Shown one piece after another: positions 34,255-43,813 of a DNA stretch of 64,000 nucleotides. Made by a program: the position numbers and the translations under genes. The notes beneath the pieces are model-generated. The model had not been told where the DNA came from and searched no databases. It worked only from the letters and a program-made list of their open reading frames with translations. The first letter of the stretch is position 1. Every line of letters starts with the position of its first letter. The DNA lies in the NCBI RefSeq assembly GCF_001512285.1, contig NZ_LNUV01000001.1, positions 292,015-356,014 of the forward strand. The letters run 5' to 3'. The DNA comes from Arthrobacter sp. EpRS71. GTDB lineage: Bacteria > Actinomycetota > Actinomycetes > Actinomycetales > Micrococcaceae.

Positions 34255-36654
34255 TTAGACGGTGGTGCTGGTGGTACGGGCCAAGCGCAGCCAGGTCTCG
34301 GTCACGGCATCGGGGTTCAGAGAAATCGAACTGATGCCCTGTCCGAGCAGCCACTCGGCAAAGTCCGGGTGGTCGCTGGGACCCTGGCCGCAGATCCCCA
34401 CGTACCGGCCCTTGGCGCGGCACGCCGTGATCGCCATTTCCAGCAGTTTGGTCACGGCCGGATTCCGCTCATCGAAGCCCTCAGCAACCAGGGCGGAGTC
34501 ACGATCCAGTCCCAGAGTGAGCTGGGTGAGGTCGTTGGAGCCAATGGAGAAACCATCGAAGTACTCCAGGAACTCATCGGCCAGGAGTGCGTTGGCCGGC
34601 AGTTCGCACATCATCACGATCTCCAACCCATCCTCGCCCCGGCGGAGCCCATTGGCGGCGAGGAGCTCGGTCACACCGCGGGCCTCGTCCAGGGTCCGGA
34701 CGAACGGGACCATGAGCTTGATGTTGTTCAGGCCCATCTCGTTGCGGACGTACTTCAAAGCTTCGCATTCGAGTTCGAACGCTTGGCGGAAGGACGCCGA
34801 CAGGTACCGGGACGCGCCACGGTACCCGATCATCGGGTTCTCCTCCTCCGGCTCGAAAGCCGGACCACCGATGAGGTTGGCGTACTCGTTGGACTTGAAG
34901 TCCGAGAGCCGGATGATGACCGGTTCCGGCGCGAACGCCGCCGCGATGGTGGCGATGCCTTCGGCCAGGCAGCGGACGTAGTAGTCGCGGGGACCGTCGT
35001 AAGCGGCGGTCTTTTCCTGGATTTGCCGGACGGTGTAGTCATCCAGGGCAGCCGGGCGCTCGATTTCACCTGCCACCGCCAACAAGGCGTTGGGGTGGAT
35101 GCCGATCTGCCGGTTGATGATGAACTCCAGGCGCGCCAGGCCCACGCCATGGTTGGGGAGCTTGGAGAAGCTGAATGCCTGTTCCGGGGTACCCACGTTC
35201 ATCATGATCTTCACCGGAGCTTCCGGCATGGTCTCCACGCTGGTCTCGTGCAAGGAGTACTCGAGCAAACCCTCATAGACCAGACCGGCCTCCCCCTCAG
35301 CGCAGGACACCGTGACCGGGGCCCCGTCTTTGAGGATCTGGGACGCATACCCGGTACCGACAACGGCGGGGATACCCAGCTCCCGGGCAATGATCGCTGC
35401 GTGGCAGGTCCGTCCGCCACGGTCGGTGACAATGGCGGCGGCCTTCTTCATGATCGGTTCCCAGTCCGGATCCGTCATGTTCGCCACCAGGACATCACCC
35501 TCTTGGAAGGAGGCCATCTGATCGATCGAGGTCAGCACCCGAACCTGCCCGGCACCGATCCGCTGACCGATCGCCCGGCCTTCCACCAGCACCGTGGAAC
35601 GTTCCGTGAGCGTGTACCGGGACGTGGTCCCGGCGGCCTTCCGGGACTCGACGGTTTCCGGACGGGCCTGAAGAATGTACAGCTCACCATCCACACCGTC
35701 CTTACCCCACTCAATATCCATCGGACGGCCATAATGTGCCTCGATGGCTACCGCGTGCCGGGCGAGCTCCTGGACTTCGGCATCGGTCAGGCTGAAACGG
35801 CTCCGCAAATCCTGCGCCACCGGAACGAAGTCAACGGTCCGGCCAACTTCCTCCGAGTCCGTGTAGATCATCTGCACGGCTTTCTCCCCCAGTCCGCGCT
35901 TCAGTACGGCCGGACGACCGGCTGCCAGGGCCGGCTTGTAAACGTAGAACTCGTCCGGGTTCACAGCACCCTGGACCACGGCCTCCCCCAGCCCATACGA
36001 GGACGTAATGAACACAGCGTCGGTGAAGCCGGTTTCCGTGTCCATGGTGAACATGACGCCAGAGGCGCCGACGTCGGAACGCACCATCCGCTGAATACCG
36101 GCCGACAGCGCCACTTCAGAATGCGTGAAGCCGTGATGCACCCGGTAGGCGATGGCCCGGTCGTTATACAGGGAAGCGAACACATCCTTGATGGCCAGGA
36201 GAATGTTGTCGATGCCGCGGATGTTCAGGAACGTCTCCTGTTGACCGGCGAATGATGCATCCGGTAGGTCCTCAGCCGTGGCGCTGGAACGCACCGCCCA
36301 CGACACATCCCCACCATGCTCCTGCGCAAGGCGCTCATAAGCGGTCCGGATGTCTCCTTCGAATCCGGCCGGGAACGGTGTTTCACGAATCAAGGTGCGA
36401 ATTTCCTGGCCCACTTTGGCCAAAGCAGTGACGTCGCTGCTGTCCAGGCCTTCCAGGATGCCTTCGATCCGGGCATCCAACCCGGACTCCGCCAGAAAAC
36501 GCCGGTAAGCGTCCGCCGTCGTCGCGAATCCGCCCGGAACTTTCACGCCGGCGCTGGCGAGATTCCGGACCATTTCCCCAAGCGATGCATTTTTGCCGCC
36601 AACCTGGTCAAGGTCGGACAAGCCAAGCTCAGAAAACCAAAGAACGTTAGTCAT
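34255..36654 (-). CDS. ppsA: phosphoenolpyruvate synthase (pyruvate, water dikinase)
   Basis: 799 residues, close to the usual 790-800. The N-terminal ATP-grasp domain reads [23 protein letters not shown]. The phosphohistidine domain has [22 protein letters not shown] near residue 420. The C-terminal PEP/pyruvate barrel ends with [17 protein letters not shown]. It makes PEP from pyruvate and ATP for growth on C2-C3 products. ATG 36654 has GGAGG 9 nt upstream. The 250 bp upstream contain no gene and presumably the promoter. Confidence 0.95.
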   Translation of the reverse strand: MTNVLWFSELGLSDLDQVGGKNASLGEMVRNLASAGVKVPGGFATTADAYRRFLAESGLDARIEGILEGLDSSDVTALAKVGQEIRTLIRETPFPAGFEGDIRTAYERLAQEHGGDVSWAVRSSATAEDLPDASFAGQQETFLNIRGIDNILLAIKDVFASLYNDRAIAYRVHHGFTHSEVALSAGIQRMVRSDVGASGVMFTMDTETGFTDAVFITSSYGLGEAVVQGAVNPDEFYVYKPALAAGRPAVLKRGLGEKAVQMIYTDSEEVGRTVDFVPVAQDLRSRFSLTDAEVQELARHAVAIEAHYGRPMDIEWGKDGVDGELYILQARPETVESRKAAGTTSRYTLTERSTVLVEGRAIGQRIGAGQVRVLTSIDQMASFQEGDVLVANMTDPDWEPIMKKAAAIVTDRGGRTCHAAIIARELGIPAVVGTGYASQILKDGAPVTVSCAEGEAGLVYEGLLEYSLHETSVETMPEAPVKIMMNVGTPEQAFSFSKLPNHGVGLARLEFIINRQIGIHPNALLAVAGEIERPAALDDYTVRQIQEKTAAYDGPRDYYVRCLAEGIATIAAAFAPEPVIIRLSDFKSNEYANLIGGPAFEPEEENPMIGYRGASRYLSASFRQAFELECEALKYVRNEMGLNNIKLMVPFVRTLDEARGVTELLAANGLRRGEDGLEIVMMCELPANALLADEFLEYFDGFSIGSNDLTQLTLGLDRDSALVAEGFDERNPAVTKLLEMAITACRAKGRYVGICGQGPSDHPDFAEWLLGQGISSISLNPDAVTETWLRLARTTSTTV

Positions 36655-36904
36655 AAATTGTGTCCTCCATTGGGCACGCTCAGACAAGCGCTAAAAAAAC
36701 TAGGTCATGCAAGGATCAAGGCACCAGCTCAGTGGAAGCAAATAGATGTGACTCGCGCAACATGCGCACGAAGTAACGAAAGGTCATCAAACTTGTGCTC
36801 CGCCCATGCCAACGACATCGGGTGAGTGCGAAACAGGCAACTCGCTCAGCGGAAATAAACACATCCAATCACCGAAGGCTAAAGACCCGCCTGCTCAACT
36901 GCGG

Positions 36905-37846
36905 TCAGTCGAGTAGCGCTACTCCGAATTCTGCGACGACGGCCCGCAATTCACCGAGGTAGCGCTGCGCTTGGTCGGTGAGCGGGATCGAGGCGTGGCC
37001 GATCCAGCCGATCTCGATGCGTTCGTCAACGTCAAGCGGAATGGCGACGATCTCCGGGTCGAGCTGCCCGCTGATGATGCCCGTCGAGATCGTGTAGCCG
37101 TGGAGCCCGATCATGAGGTTGAAGATGGTGGCACGGTCAGAGACCCGGATCTCCTGCTTACTGGACAAGGTGGAGAGAATTTCCTCGGCGAAGTAGAAAG
37201 AGTTGTTCGCCCCCTGATCGAAGGTCAGCCGCGGCAAGCCGGCAAGATCATCGAGGGTCGCACGCTTTTTTAAGGCGAGCGGGTTCTTCCGTGAGATGAA
37301 AATGTGCGGATCGGCGAGGAAAAGCGGAGTGAATGCGAGCCCGGATTCACGGAGCAGCTTGTCGATGACCTTCCGGTTGAAATCGTTCCGGTAGAGGATG
37401 CCTATCTCGCTGCGGAGCGTCCGGACATCCTCGATGATGTCCCAGGTGCGGGACTCACGCAGCGAGAACTCGTATTCGGCCACATCGGAGGCCTTGACCA
37501 TCCGGACGAAGGCATCCACGGCGAACGAGTAGTGCTGCGTTGACACCCCGAGCAGACGTCGCCTCGGTGGCCTGCCGAGGTAGCGCTGCTCGAGGAGAGC
37601 GAACTGCTCCACGACCTGTCGCGCGTAGCCGAGGAACTCTACCCCGTCGGCGGTGAGGGTGACTCCGCGGGCGGAACGAAGCAGGAGTGCACGGCCAACC
37701 CGGGCCTCAAGGTCCTTCATCGAGGCGGACATTGTCGGCTGCGCTACGTAGAGAAGATCAGCGGCCGCGGAGATCGATCCCTCAGCTGCAACTTCTATGA
37801 AGTAACGGAGCTGCTGCAGGGTCAATCCGCTCGAAATCTGGGGCAT
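36905..37846 (-). CDS. LysR family transcriptional regulator
   Basis: 313 residues. The N-terminal HTH is LRYFIEVAAEGSISAAADLL, then VAQPTMSASMKDLEARVG; a periplasmic-binding-like effector domain follows. Divergent from the mesX-mesD-flavin reductase operon, it has a LysR-type 15-bp dyad (37871-37885) in the 120-bp gap. It probably regulates that methionine synthase operon, perhaps in response to methionine or homocysteine. Confidence 0.87.
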   Translation of the reverse strand: MPQISSGLTLQQLRYFIEVAAEGSISAAADLLYVAQPTMSASMKDLEARVGRALLLRSARGVTLTADGVEFLGYARQVVEQFALLEQRYLGRPPRRRLLGVSTQHYSFAVDAFVRMVKASDVAEYEFSLRESRTWDIIEDVRTLRSEIGILYRNDFNRKVIDKLLRESGLAFTPLFLADPHIFISRKNPLALKKRATLDDLAGLPRLTFDQGANNSFYFAEEILSTLSSKQEIRVSDRATIFNLMIGLHGYTISTGIISGQLDPEIVAIPLDVDERIEIGWIGHASIPLTDQAQRYLGELRAVVAEFGVALLD

Positions 37847-37870
37847 AGGGAAATTCTATATGAATGCATA

Positions 37871-37885
37871 GTAACCACTAGTTAC
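37871..37885. promoter_or_regulatory. LysR-type dyad upstream of mesX
   Basis: Inverted repeat GTAAC-CACTA-GTTAC containing a T-N11-A arrangement, midway between divergent LysR and mesX genes. Confidence 0.5.
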
Positions 37886-37966
37886 CTGATACCCACCGGA
37901 AGGCTGCACCATGGAGACATCACCTTCTGAAAGGCCGTCTCCGGCCCATCAACGGATTGGCAGCAC

Positions 37967-38959
37967 ATGGCAGACGACTTCACCTTCAGCATCACCACCA
38001 CCCCCTTCGACGAGGATTACTCCCCGTCAGAAGGGTCCCGGATCACCACGAATTTCGCCAACCTGGCACGAGGCGAGCACCGCCAGGAGAACCTCCGCAA
38101 CGCCTTGACCATGATTCGGCGCCGCTTCAACGATCTCGCAAGCTGGGACAACCCGGACCGGGACCGTTACACGCTCGAGCTTGAGATTGTCTCCGTGCAG
38201 ATTGAGTTCACTGCGGAAGGTACGGATCGGCAGTTCCCCCTGTTCGAAGTTCTCGACATCCAGATCGTCGACCAGCTCAACGGGGTCCGCCATCAGGGGA
38301 TCGTGGGGAACAACTTCTCCTCCTACGTCCGCGACTTCGACTTCAGCGTGGTTCTGCCAGCGGCAGCAGCGGAGTCAGGCAAGCCCACCGTTCCCGAGGA
38401 CTTCGGCGATCTGCACGGCAAACTGTTCCAGCAATTCCTCGATTCCTCCGCCTGCCAGGAACGCTTCCCGCAGCCGCCAGTGGTGTGCATCAGCGTCTCC
38501 ACGAGCAAGACATACCGGCGGACGGAGAACCATCACCCGGTCTTGGGCGTCGAGTACTCACAGGACGAGTTCTCACTGACGGACGCGTACTTCGCGAAGA
38601 TGGGTTTGCAGGTTCGCTACTTCATGCCACGCGGCAGCGTTGCGCCGCTCGCCTTCTATTTCCGCGGCGACCTGCTCAACGACTACTCCAACCTGCAGCT
38701 CATCGGCACCATCAGCACCATGGAGACCTTCCAGAAGATCTACCGCCCCGAGGTCTACAACGCGAACTCCGCCGCCGCCGTCGTCTACCAGCCGAGCCTG
38801 GGAGAGCAGGATTACTCGCGGACCCAGATCGCTTACGACCGCGTCGAGCGCAGTCAACTCGCGATCACGCAGGCGAAATTTACGGAGGAACACTTCATCA
38901 CGCCCCACAAGGACCTGCTGGACCAGTGGACCGCCAAATACCCCGCTCTCGTCAACTGA
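37967..38959 (+). CDS. mesX: DUF1852 protein MesX, partner of methionine synthase MesD
   Basis: 330 residues. The text MADDFTFSITTTPFDEDY and the central SVSTSKTYRRTENHHPVLGVEYSQDEFSLTDAYF (shown here only as the region around residues 175-205) identify the DUF1852 family. In published genetic work on folate-independent methionine synthases, DUF1852 (MesX) is required for the core-MetE enzyme MesD and may act with oxygen. mesD follows 20 nt later. The ribosome site before ATG 37967 is weak. The biochemical role of MesX is not established. Confidence 0.85.
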   Translation: MADDFTFSITTTPFDEDYSPSEGSRITTNFANLARGEHRQENLRNALTMIRRRFNDLASWDNPDRDRYTLELEIVSVQIEFTAEGTDRQFPLFEVLDIQIVDQLNGVRHQGIVGNNFSSYVRDFDFSVVLPAAAAESGKPTVPEDFGDLHGKLFQQFLDSSACQERFPQPPVVCISVSTSKTYRRTENHHPVLGVEYSQDEFSLTDAYFAKMGLQVRYFMPRGSVAPLAFYFRGDLLNDYSNLQLIGTISTMETFQKIYRPEVYNANSAAAVVYQPSLGEQDYSRTQIAYDRVERSQLAITQAKFTEEHFITPHKDLLDQWTAKYPALVN

Positions 38960-38979
38960 CCCACGGAGAATCGTCAATC

Positions 38980-40023
38980 ATGAACACACTTTTGCCCACC
39001 ACCGTTGTCGGTAGCCTGCCGAAACCATCGTGGCTCGCTCAGCCGGAGACTCTTTGGTCCCCGTGGAAATTGGAGGGAGATGCGCTGCTCGAGGCCAAGC
39101 AGGATGCGTTGCGCATCGCCATCCACGAACAGAGCCGACGCGGCATCGATATCGTCAGCGACGGCGAGCAAACCCGGCAGCACTTCGTCACCACCTTCAT
39201 CGAACATCTCAGCGGGGTGGACTTTGAACAGCGCAAGACCGTGCGCATCCGCGATCGCTACGACGCCAGCGTGCCCACCGTCGTCGGAGCCGTGCGCCGC
39301 GAGCAGCCGGTATTCGTCGAGGACGCAAAGTTCCTCCGAGCCACCACCGACCAGCCGATCAAATGGACTCTTCCCGGCCCCATGACCATGGTGGACACCC
39401 TCTACGATGACCACTACAAGAGCCGCGAGAAGCTGGCCTGGGAGTTCGCCGCGATCCTGAACCAGGAGGCGAAGGAACTCGAGGCGGCCGGCGTGGACAT
39501 CATCCAGTTCGACGAGCCGGCGTTCAACGTCTTCCTCGATGAGGTCAAGGACTGGGGCGTGGCTGCGCTTGAGCGTGCGGCAGAAGGACTGCGTGCGGAG
39601 ACCGCTGTGCATATCTGCTACGGCTACGGGATCAAGGCGAACAATGACTGGAAGGCGACGCTCGGCTCACAGTGGCGGCAGTATGAGGAAACGTTCCCGC
39701 TGCTGCAGAGCTCCAGCATCGACATCATCTCGCTGGAATCCCAGAACTCCCACGTGCCCATGGACCTGATCGAGCTCCTCCGCGGCAAGAAGGTCATGCT
39801 CGGTGCCATCGACGTCGCAAGCGAGACCATCGAGACCCCGGAGGAGGTGGCCGACACCCTCCGCAAGGCCCTGCAGTTCGTCGATGCGGACAAGCTCATC
39901 GCCAGCTCCAACTGCGGCATGGCACCGTTCCCCCGGGACGTCGCCCTGGCCAAGCTGAGTGCTCTCAGCGCAGGGACGGGAATCGTTCGCGAGGAACTTG
40001 AACGCTCCGCCCCCAAGGTGTAG
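38980..40023 (+). CDS. mesD: folate-independent methionine synthase MesD (core MetE family)
   Basis: 347 residues corresponding only to the C-terminal catalytic barrel of MetE; the N-terminal folate domain is absent. Zinc ligands are visible as His and Cys in AVHICYGYG and Cys in SSNCGMAPF, and the N-terminal TTVVGSLPKPSWL loop is typical. Adjacency to mesX marks it as MesD rather than MetE or an archaeal core-MetE. The methyl donor of this family is unknown. GGAGAA precedes ATG 38980. Confidence 0.88.
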   Translation: MNTLLPTTVVGSLPKPSWLAQPETLWSPWKLEGDALLEAKQDALRIAIHEQSRRGIDIVSDGEQTRQHFVTTFIEHLSGVDFEQRKTVRIRDRYDASVPTVVGAVRREQPVFVEDAKFLRATTDQPIKWTLPGPMTMVDTLYDDHYKSREKLAWEFAAILNQEAKELEAAGVDIIQFDEPAFNVFLDEVKDWGVAALERAAEGLRAETAVHICYGYGIKANNDWKATLGSQWRQYEETFPLLQSSSIDIISLESQNSHVPMDLIELLRGKKVMLGAIDVASETIETPEEVADTLRKALQFVDADKLIASSNCGMAPFPRDVALAKLSALSAGTGIVREELERSAPKV

Positions 40024-40025
40024 CG

Positions 40026-40598
40026 ATGTTTCACGCCTATCCCACAGACACTTGGCTCGGGGCTCCGAAGAAAACTTTCACTCAGTCCCTCCCGGCCGAC
40101 GACTTCAAAGCACTGTTCCGTGGCCATCCCGGAGGTGTCGCCGTCATCACGGCCGATGCCGGCGAAGGCCCAGTGGCGCTGACGGTATCGTCGGTGGTGT
40201 CAGTGAGTGCGGAACCTCCATTGCTGATCTTCTCGGTCTCGGCACTGTCCTCCTCGTCCGAGGTTCTCTCGCGCGCCGAAACCGTCGTGGTGCACCTGCT
40301 GGACGCGCACGACGTCCGCCTGGCGAAGTTTGGAGCGACCCCCGGCGCCGACCGCTTTGACCAGACCCACCCCTGGTCGGCCCTTGAAACCGGCGAGGCG
40401 GTGTATGAGGATGTCCGCGCCTGGGTGCGCTGCGCCGTCATCAATCGCATGGAGGTGGGGACCTCCACCATCATCGCCGTTCACGCCCTGGAGTCGCGCG
40501 TGATGCGCGACGTCCAAGCGGGCGAACCCGGCGACGCTCTGGTCTACCACAACCGTTCCTGGCACCGCTTGGGCGAGCATTCCAAGCTTGAGGGCTGA
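40026..40598 (+). CDS. flavin reductase domain protein
   Basis: 190 residues of the FMN-binding split-barrel flavin reductase family (FKALFRGHPGGVAVITADAGEGPVALTVSSV; later AVINRMEVGTSTIIAVHALE). It starts 2 nt after the mesD stop, so it is co-translated. Reduced flavin supply would fit an oxygen-linked reaction of MesX/MesD; this is inference from context. Confidence 0.87.
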   Translation: MFHAYPTDTWLGAPKKTFTQSLPADDFKALFRGHPGGVAVITADAGEGPVALTVSSVVSVSAEPPLLIFSVSALSSSSEVLSRAETVVVHLLDAHDVRLAKFGATPGADRFDQTHPWSALETGEAVYEDVRAWVRCAVINRMEVGTSTIIAVHALESRVMRDVQAGEPGDALVYHNRSWHRLGEHSKLEG

Positions 40599-40638
40599 GC
40601 GCCGCGCCAACAATGCGAGGCGGCAAGCCGAACGGCTC

Positions 40639-40668
40639 ACGACGGCGGGAGGTAACTCCCGCCGTCGT
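40639..40668 (+). terminator. terminator of the mesX-mesD operon
   Basis: Perfect 13-bp stem (40639-40651 with 40656-40668) and GTAA loop, followed by CCTCGTT. Lies between the convergent flavin reductase and TetR genes. Confidence 0.75.
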
Positions 40669-40763
40669 CCTCGTTAACTTCGGCGCGACTATCGACGTCT
40701 GAACACGTCCGCCCTGTGGAAAGTTGGCCACGTCACCTAGTGCAGATTGCCGGGCATCTGCCA

Positions 40764-41384
40764 CTAAGAGACTTCCGCCGACTTAGCACGCACCGTCAAC
40801 GTGCCGGCCAGATCCACGTCACTGCCGGAGCCCGTGACGCCAGCCTGCGAAAGAAGGGTGGCTCCGAAAGCTGCGCTCCAAAACGTCCTGATTTCAACAA
40901 GCATGGTGCGCTGCACGTCCCATTGCCGCTGCTTCAGAAGGCGGCCGAGGTAGCGCTCAGACTGGCGAAACAGCAGATTCAGATGCTGGTCCACTACCGC
41001 CGCGAGTGGGGGCCGGGACGTCCCCACAGCCAAGGCACGCACCACCAGCGGCATGGATGGGAGCATCAGCGCCACGCGAGCCATGTTCCTACGGAACGAT
41101 TCGGGACTTCCGGCGCTGTGGCCGATCGCTTCCACGCGCTCCGCATCGTGGAGCAATGCAAGGAAGGCTGCGTGGATGAAGAGCGAGTCCTTGGAACCGA
41201 AGTAGTAGGTCACTTGGTTGGGAAATACACCGGCATCAGCGGCTATGGCCGCCACGCTCACCTCAGCGGAGGGACTGGCGAGGTAGAGCCTCACCGCGCT
41301 GTCCAAGATCCTGCCCCTGGTCGTGTGGCCACGGGCTTGGGATGGGCCGCCCGGTTGACGTTTACCCTTGCGCTCTACGGTCAT
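40764..41384 (-). CDS. TetR/AcrR family transcriptional regulator
   Basis: 206 residues from ATG 41384; an alternative ATG at 41423 lies inside the operator-like repeats. The HTH reads TRGRILDSAVRLYLASPSAEVSVAAIAADAGVFPNQVTYYFGSKDSLF. The long C-terminal part resembles TetR_C_33-type domains of FabR-like regulators. It is divergent from the ketoacyl synthase with two palindromes between and is its probable repressor. The ribosome site is weak. Confidence 0.83.
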   Translation of the reverse strand: MTVERKGKRQPGGPSQARGHTTRGRILDSAVRLYLASPSAEVSVAAIAADAGVFPNQVTYYFGSKDSLFIHAAFLALLHDAERVEAIGHSAGSPESFRRNMARVALMLPSMPLVVRALAVGTSRPPLAAVVDQHLNLLFRQSERYLGRLLKQRQWDVQRTMLVEIRTFWSAAFGATLLSQAGVTGSGSDVDLAGTLTVRAKSAEVS

Positions 41385-41412
41385 GAGGGAAGCTCTGCGG
41401 TCATATAAAAAA

Positions 41413-41456
41413 TTGTACTTCATACAACTATCTGGATATCTTGTATGCCATACAAG
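41413..41456. promoter_or_regulatory. two TetR operator-like palindromes between tetR and ketoacyl synthase
   Basis: Site 1 TTGTA-CTTCA-TACAA (41413-41427) and site 2 CTTGTATG-C-CATACAAG (41440-41456), the latter a perfect 17-bp palindrome ending 14 nt before the synthase ATG. Both are AT-rich and face both divergent genes. Confidence 0.65.
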
Positions 41457-41470
41457 AAAAAGGAGTTGCT

Positions 41471-42721
41471 ATGAGGGCACGAGATATCGCTGTGACAGGA
41501 ATGGGCGCCACCACACCGCTGGGAGGCACCGCCGAGAGCACCTGGACCGGCCTCCTTGAGGGCATTTCAGGGGTGCGGGACGTCGGGCAGGAGATGCTGT
41601 GGGACAGCGGACTCCCGGTCACCATCGCCGCACCCATGGCTACCGATCCCGCCACCGGACTTGCTGCCGTCGAAGCCAAACGACTGGACCGGGTTCAGCA
41701 AGCCGCCATGGTTGCCGCGGCGGAAGCCTGGGCGGATGCCGGTTCACCCCAGGTGGACGGCACCCGGCTGGCCGTAGCCATCGGAACAGGCGTGGGCGGA
41801 ATCGGCACCCTGCTCCGGGAGGACGACACTTTGGAGAACCGCGGACAGCGCCGCGTCTCCCCCCGCGCCGTACCGATGCTCATGGCCAACGGACCCGCCG
41901 CGGCAGTGAGCATCCGCTATGGCGCCAAGGCAGGTTCATACACCCCGGTCTCAGCGTGCTCTTCCGGCGCCGAAGCAATCGCCCTGGCCGCCAGGCTGAT
42001 CCGCTCCGGCGAAGCTGATGTTGTTATTGCCGGCGGCGCCGAAGCCGCCATTACGCCCTTCACCGTCGCCGCCTTCCTGCAAACGAGGGCACTCTCAACC
42101 CTCACGGCCGAGCCCGCTTCCGCGTCACGACCCTTCGCCTCCGACCGCGACGGCTTCGTCCTCGGCGAGGGAGCAGGCATCGTTGTGCTCGAAAGCGCCG
42201 AACACGCCACGGCCCGCGGCGCCACCGTCCATGCGGTCCTGCGCGGAGTGGGAATCGCCTCCGACGCCTTCCACATGACGGCACCGGCGGACGATGGCGA
42301 AGGCCAGATCACCGCCATCACCAAAGCCCTGATCGACGCCGACATGAACGCTGCGGAGGTGGGTCACGTCAACGCCCACGCCACAGGCACCACCCTTGGC
42401 GACCTTGCTGAGGCGAAAGCCATCAGGGCCATCTTCAGCGACACCATCCCCGTAACTGCGCCCAAAGCATCCCTCGGACACCTCTTCGGGGCCGCCGGCG
42501 CTGTCGAAGCCATCATCGCTGCCCGGAGCGTTGCGCAGGGGATCATCCCTCCCACCCGCAACCTCCATCCCGGAAACGTGGACCCGGAGATCGGGCTGGA
42601 CCTGGTTACCGAACAGCGTCACATCAGCAAACAGGGCCACGGAACACTTCCCACAGCACTGTCCAACTCCTTCGGATTTGGCGGCCAGAACGTCAGCCTG
42701 ATCTTCAGCAAGAATCAGTGA
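41471..42721 (+). CDS. fabF: beta-ketoacyl-[acyl-carrier-protein] synthase (KAS II/FabF type)
   Basis: 416 residues of thiolase fold. The catalytic triad is Cys in SACSSGAEA (near residue 162), His in NAHATGT (near 300) and His in SLGHLFGAAGA (near 335). It condenses malonyl-ACP with acyl-ACP. AAGGAG lies 5 nt before ATG 41471. It stands alone with a divergent TetR, away from a fatty-acid operon, so it may be an accessory KAS II that adjusts membrane fatty acids or a detached polyketide-type enzyme rather than the main FabF. Confidence 0.85.
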   Translation: MRARDIAVTGMGATTPLGGTAESTWTGLLEGISGVRDVGQEMLWDSGLPVTIAAPMATDPATGLAAVEAKRLDRVQQAAMVAAAEAWADAGSPQVDGTRLAVAIGTGVGGIGTLLREDDTLENRGQRRVSPRAVPMLMANGPAAAVSIRYGAKAGSYTPVSACSSGAEAIALAARLIRSGEADVVIAGGAEAAITPFTVAAFLQTRALSTLTAEPASASRPFASDRDGFVLGEGAGIVVLESAEHATARGATVHAVLRGVGIASDAFHMTAPADDGEGQITAITKALIDADMNAAEVGHVNAHATGTTLGDLAEAKAIRAIFSDTIPVTAPKASLGHLFGAAGAVEAIIAARSVAQGIIPPTRNLHPGNVDPEIGLDLVTEQRHISKQGHGTLPTALSNSFGFGGQNVSLIFSKNQ

Positions 42722-43176
42722 GGGGCGCGTCCAATCGCCTCAGGCCGTAGCCGTAAGCGTACAAAGGATCCAGAGTGCCGCCTGGAACATCGCTCTAGGA
42801 CTCGAGGACACCCTCAGTTGATCGGGGTCGAAGGGAAGCCGGCCTTCGGGATTGACGGCCCCGGTCAGCACCCGCTTCAGGGCTTCAATGGAGACGCCGA
42901 TTGTCGCCAAGATTGCCGAACAGTGCGGTTCCAGCGGCCTAAGGATGGCGGGTCGGTCCAGGTTGACCACAAGAACCACCGGTACTTGGGCCGCAAGCTC
43001 GTCAATACATGCCACGGCGGCGACATCGAGCTCAAGGCGCCCAGCGTGGAACATCGCCTCAAGGAACAGATCATTGTGTGGCTCTTAAGGGGCATCGAGA
43101 CGGACGATCGCTATGTCCGCTTCGACCGGAGTCGCTGCCACATGAGCGTCATCCGCGAGACCTCGGGGGTATCCCG
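42711..43176 (-). pseudogene. remnant of a GH3 beta-glucosidase C-terminal domain
   Basis: Minus-strand text reads EADIAIVRLDAP, then an in-frame TAA (43085-43087), then EPHNDLFLEAMFHAGRLEL and the segment VPVVLVVNLDRPAIL...LTGAVNPEGRLPFD, all in one frame. The GH3 C-terminal motif DPLYAYGYGL then appears in another frame near 42760, showing a frameshift. Only the last 150 residues or so of a 700-plus-residue enzyme remain; the upstream limit coincides with the tRNA-like sequence at 43177. Its end runs into the ketoacyl synthase 3' end on the other strand. Confidence 0.75.
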
Positions 43177-43197
43177 TGCCCGAGGTGGGACTCGAAC
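43177..43197 (-). other. tRNA 3'-end-like sequence, possible attachment-site scar
   Basis: On the minus strand the 21 nt read as the second part of a T-arm plus acceptor 3' strand (GTTCGAGTCCCACCTCGGGCA). No matching 5' T-stem, anticodon arm or acceptor 5' strand precedes it, so it is not a tRNA gene. Integrative elements leave such tRNA-end duplicates at their att sites. It abuts the truncated GH3 remnant exactly where homology stops. 43200-43456 shows no other recognisable feature. Confidence 0.45.
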
Positions 43198-43456
43198 GGG
43201 ATCCCATGGTTTGCCGTCGCTTGGAAGTGGCGGAAATATGCGGAATCCGGGCCAGTCCGATGGTCGCACGAGCCAGTCCGAGGCGGAAAGTGTGGACATG
43301 GTCCGCACCACACCATCTGCGAGAACTGGGGAACACAATCCGTCCGGACAGGCTGCGTAAGCGGAAGAACCCGATGCACGAGACCGAGCTTTCGAAAAGA
43401 ACGACCCGGTGAGCGCTCCGCTCAAGCGCCCTGATTCCACGAGAGTGGTAGATAGG

Positions 43457-43684
43457 TCATGATCCCGAGTTCGGCGTTCCGTACTCACCCGGCTCAATCG
43501 CCCAGGCCAGGCGGTGGAGAAGCGTAGCAAAACGCCCGCGCAACGCGGCCCACCGGAATGAATGAGGCCTCTGCCGTTCGACTACGACAGGCGCGCCGGG
43601 CAGGGCGCTGTGCGCGGTTTCAAGAGCGCTTTGTGCAGCTTCCTGCCGCGCCAGGAGAAGTGCGAGTGGGTAATAGCTATTCAT
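43457..43684 (-). CDS. small hypothetical protein
   Basis: 75 residues beginning MNSYYPLALLLARQEAAQSALETAH. A strong GGAGG lies 4 nt before ATG 43684, and it starts 129 nt after the APC permease gene on the same strand. It has a predicted amphipathic helix (about 5-28) and an Arg-rich middle (RQRPHSFRWAALRGRF). No family recognised; possibly co-transcribed with the permease. Confidence 0.5.
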   Translation of the reverse strand: MNSYYPLALLLARQEAAQSALETAHSALPGAPVVVERQRPHSFRWAALRGRFATLLHRLAWAIEPGEYGTPNSGS

Positions 43685-43813
43685 GAGTCCTCCAGGGTGC
43701 TCTGGGGTGGCCACCGGCCACGAAGTGAGTTCGACGGGTAAGTGTTTCGCAGAAGGCGAGGCTTCGGGAACGCCGGAATATCGCGCGACTCGCCGATACA
43801 CCAGCACAATGGT

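Noticed and set aside
33715..36255. 846-codon open frame on the plus strand opposite ppsR and ppsA
   Set aside because: Mirror-frame openness is common in high-GC coding DNA; the minus-strand proteins are unambiguous families and the plus frame shows no domain.
43177..43197. A functional tRNA gene on the minus strand
   Set aside because: Only the T-loop and acceptor 3' strand are present; the 5' T-stem does not pair and no anticodon arm can be built upstream.
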